Both the position numbers and the translations under genes were made by a program. A DNA stretch of 64,000 nt from Nocardioides gilvus (lineage in GTDB: Bacteria; Actinomycetota; Actinomycetes; Propionibacteriales; Nocardioidaceae), in the NCBI RefSeq assembly GCF_003194605.1, contig NZ_QHKY01000001.1:806001-870000 (forward strand), given 5' to 3'. Positions within the stretch are counted from its first letter, which is position 1. Each line of letters opens with the position of its first letter. A model generated the notes under the pieces. It did no database searches. It had not been told where the DNA came from and was given only the letters and a program-made list of their open reading frames with translations. This document shows positions 62,043 to 64,000 of this stretch, in pieces.

Positions 62043-63179
62043 GTGGACCCAACCATCCAGGCCGCGGTCGCCGCACTGATCGGCGTCGTGGTCGGCGCTG
62101 TCGGCGTGCTGACCTGGCACATGAGCGACCAGATCCAGCGCCGCGAGTCCGAGCTCGAGGCGCCGGTCGTGCCGGCCGGCGTCGCCACCGTGCTCTCCAC
62201 GCTGCGCTCCAGCGGCGTCGTCGTGGACGAGCACGACGTGGTCCTCAAGGCCTCCGCACCGGCGTACAAGCTGGGTCTCGTGCGTGAGGACCAACTGGTG
62301 AGCGAGGAGTTGGCCGAGATGGTGCGCCAGGTGCGCCGCGACGGACAGATCCTCGAGCGCGAGATGACGATCGAACGCCCCCTCGCCGCTCCCCTGACCG
62401 TCAACGCCCGCGTCGCCCCCCTGAGCTCCCGCCTGGTGCTCGCCCTGCTCGAGGACCGGACCCGCGAGCGGCGCGTCGAGGCCGTACGGCGCGACTTCGT
62501 CGCCAACGTCAGCCACGAGCTCAAGACCCCCGTCGGTGCGATCAAGATCCTGGCCGAGGCCGTCGAGGACGCCGCCGACGACCCCGAGGCCGTACGCCGC
62601 TTCGCGTCCCGCATGCGCGTCGAGTCGGACCGCCTCGTCGACCTGGTCCACCAGGTCATCGAGCTCTCCCGCCTCCAGGACACCGACCCGGTCGAGATCC
62701 AGCACGTGGTGCCGCTCGACCCCGTCGTCGCAGAGGCCGTGGACACCTCGGCGCTCGACGCCCAGGAGCGAGGGATCAACGTGATCGTGCGCGGCGAGTC
62801 CGGAGTGTCGGTCCGTGGGGATCGCAAACTGGTCTCGGCCGCCGTGAGCAACCTGGTCGCCAATGCCGTCGCCTACTCCAGCGACAACACCTCCGTGGTG
62901 CTGGACGTCACCTGCGACGAGGCCTGCGTCGAGATCTCCGTGATCGACCAGGGCATCGGCATCTCGGCGACCGAGATCGACCGGATCTTCGAACGCTTCT
63001 ACCGCGTCGACCCGGCGCGGCACCGTTCGACCGGTGGCAACGGGCTCGGGCTCTCCATCGTGAAGCACGTTGCTGCCACCCACGGCGGCGACGTGCGAGT
63101 CTGGTCCGTCGAGGGCCAGGGATCGACCTTCACCCTGATCCTCCCCCGCATCACAGAGCAGGAAGGCACCAACCAATGA
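62043..63179 (+). CDS. senX3: Phosphate sensor histidine kinase SenX3
   Basis: A 378-residue kinase. One N-terminal membrane segment is followed by a PAS-like region (res 45-135), the phosphoacceptor H158 in ANVSHELKTPVGAI and the ATPase boxes (NLVANAVAYS, DQGIGIS, ERFYRVD, GGNGLGLSIV). GTG start. It phosphorylates RegX3, whose gene overlaps its stop (ATGA). The short N-terminus matches mycobacterial SenX3. Confidence 0.93.
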   Translation: MDPTIQAAVAALIGVVVGAVGVLTWHMSDQIQRRESELEAPVVPAGVATVLSTLRSSGVVVDEHDVVLKASAPAYKLGLVREDQLVSEELAEMVRQVRRDGQILEREMTIERPLAAPLTVNARVAPLSSRLVLALLEDRTRERRVEAVRRDFVANVSHELKTPVGAIKILAEAVEDAADDPEAVRRFASRMRVESDRLVDLVHQVIELSRLQDTDPVEIQHVVPLDPVVAEAVDTSALDAQERGINVIVRGESGVSVRGDRKLVSAAVSNLVANAVAYSSDNTSVVLDVTCDEACVEISVIDQGIGISATEIDRIFERFYRVDPARHRSTGGNGLGLSIVKHVAATHGGDVRVWSVEGQGSTFTLILPRITEQEGTNQ

Positions 63180-63853
63180 CCCGCGTACTCGTGGTCGAGG
63201 ACGAAGAGAGCTACAGCGACGCCCTGGCCTACATGCTCCGCAAGGAGGGCTACGAGGTGGCGATCGCCGCCACCGGCCCGGACGCGCTGGTCGAGTTCGA
63301 GCGTCACGGCGCCGACATCGTGCTGCTCGACCTGATGCTGCCCGGGCTGCCCGGCACCGAGGTCTGCCGCCAGATCCGCGCCACCTCCAGCGTCCCGGTG
63401 ATCATGGTCAGCGCCAAGGACGACGAGGTAGACAAGGTGGTGGGGCTCGAGCTGGGCGCCGACGACTACGTCACCAAGCCCTACTCACCGCGCGAGCTCG
63501 TCGCCCGGATCCGTGCCGTCCTGCGACGCGGCCAGGAGGCCGAGGTCACCCAGGACACCCTCGAGGCCGGGCCCGTACGGATGGACGTCGAACGCCACGT
63601 CGTCACCGTCGACGGCACCCAGCAGAAACTGCCGCTCAAGGAGTTCGAGCTGCTCGAGATGTTCCTGCGCAACCCCGGCCGGGTCCTCACCCGCGGGCAG
63701 TTGATCGACCGGGTCTGGGGCTCGGACTACGTCGGCGACACCAAGACCCTCGACGTCCACGTCAAGCGGCTCCGCGCCAAGATCGAGCCCGACCCCGGCG
63801 AGCCGAAGTACCTCGTGACGGTGCGCGGGCTGGGCTACAAGCTCGACCTCTGA
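63176..63853 (+). CDS. regX3: Phosphate response regulator RegX3
   Basis: A 225-residue OmpR-family regulator. The receiver has D9/E10, phosphoacceptor D52, S79 and K101 (YVTKPYSP). The C-terminal winged-helix domain includes LKEFELLEMFLRNPGRVLTRGQLIDRVWG and VHVKRLRAKIEPDPGEPKYLVTVRGLGYKL. It controls phosphate-starvation genes and pairs with SenX3 and PhoU. Confidence 0.95.
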   Translation: MTRVLVVEDEESYSDALAYMLRKEGYEVAIAATGPDALVEFERHGADIVLLDLMLPGLPGTEVCRQIRATSSVPVIMVSAKDDEVDKVVGLELGADDYVTKPYSPRELVARIRAVLRRGQEAEVTQDTLEAGPVRMDVERHVVTVDGTQQKLPLKEFELLEMFLRNPGRVLTRGQLIDRVWGSDYVGDTKTLDVHVKRLRAKIEPDPGEPKYLVTVRGLGYKLDL

Positions 63854-63856
63854 ATC

Positions 63857-64000
63857 TCAGTCGATCTTCGGCTCGTCGCCCGACTCGAGCCACCCGCGGA
63901 AGGCCTCCAGGTTGGCGGTGGACTCACCCTTCGACGTGCGCCACTCCCACTCCTTGCGGATCGCCGAGGCGAAGCCGAGTTCGAGCAACGTGTTGAAGGA
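63857..64000 (-). CDS. C-terminal end of an unidentified protein (cut by window edge)
   Basis: The last 47 residues read SFNTLLELGFASAIRKEWEW, continuing RTSKGESTANLEAFRGWLESGDEPKID before TGA at 63859. The rest lies beyond the window. The frame is open to the edge with actinobacterial codon use. Too little is visible to name it. Confidence 0.6.
   Translation of the reverse strand, partial: SFNTLLELGFASAIRKEWEWRTSKGESTANLEAFRGWLESGDEPKID

Noticed and set aside
1..64000. CRISPR array, tRNA or rRNA genes, prophage and insertion sequences
   Set aside because: No regular direct repeats with spacers, no tRNA T-loop signature with a cloverleaf, and no transposase, integrase or phage structural genes were found.

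Overview
The window is high-GC DNA with very frequent GTG starts, ATGA gene overlaps and actinobacterial gene blocks: hemE-cgoX-chdC with msrB, DUF3000 and RNase D; rlmB, cysS, ispF, ispD and carD; gpmA, senX3, regX3 and phoU. It is most likely a chromosome segment of a Nocardioides-type actinobacterium. The metal-ligand spacing of the hydroxyquinol dioxygenase matches the Nocardioides simplex enzyme as I remember it. I see no tRNA, rRNA, CRISPR array, insertion sequence or prophage.

Positions 1-21204 form an aromatic-catabolism region, almost all on the minus strand, with one AraC-type regulator on the plus strand (11557-12498). It reads as four transcription blocks. (A) 21204-15787: maleylacetate reductase, hydroxyquinol 1,2-dioxygenase, an FMN reductase, a MoxR AAA ATPase with a CoxE-like VWA protein, and a short luciferase-fold protein. 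(B) 15635-12594: two-subunit hydroquinone 1,2-dioxygenase and an aldehyde dehydrogenase fitting 4-hydroxymuconic semialdehyde dehydrogenase. (C) 11322-8065: FAD aromatic hydroxylase, VOC-fold protein, dienelactone-hydrolase-type enzyme and a small DUF6295-like protein. (D) 7930-1: Liv-type ABC importer (binding lipoprotein, fused LivHM permease, LivG, LivF), a two-component flavin monooxygenase, an F420/NADP-oxidoreductase-like protein, an SRPBCC protein and an SDR. The inferred logic is uptake, ring hydroxylation, and cleavage of either hydroquinone or hydroxyquinol, with both routes meeting at maleylacetate and then 3-oxoadipate.

Positions 21323-64000 are core genome. They hold ATP-dependent ligase LigC and a LigD-type polymerase (DNA end repair); a LicD/cytidylyltransferase pair for cell-wall polymer decoration; a Zur-box-preceded AztD zinc chaperone; the coproporphyrin-dependent haem block; RNase D; HrpA helicase; a ThrE-type exporter; a glutamate-cysteine ligase relative; a solitary DNA methyltransferase; a Mug glycosylase; a RelA/SpoT-fold protein; rlmB and cysS; a sulfite-oxidase-fold molybdoenzyme; ispF and ispD; an IspD-like paralogue; carD; gpmA; and phoU facing senX3-regX3 across a Pho-box-like repeat.

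The most unusual signals are: (i) a family of four 48-bp elements with 11-bp inverted ends (GGACGTCATCA/TGATGACGTCC), one of them in frame inside hrpA; (ii) a MoxR/VWA chaperone pair inside a ring-cleavage operon; (iii) four 16-bp repeats carrying TGAGTCA/TGACTCA between two convergent genes; (iv) a RelA/SpoT-fold protein lacking the expected catalytic Glu; (v) an IspD paralogue without its nucleotide-binding loop.
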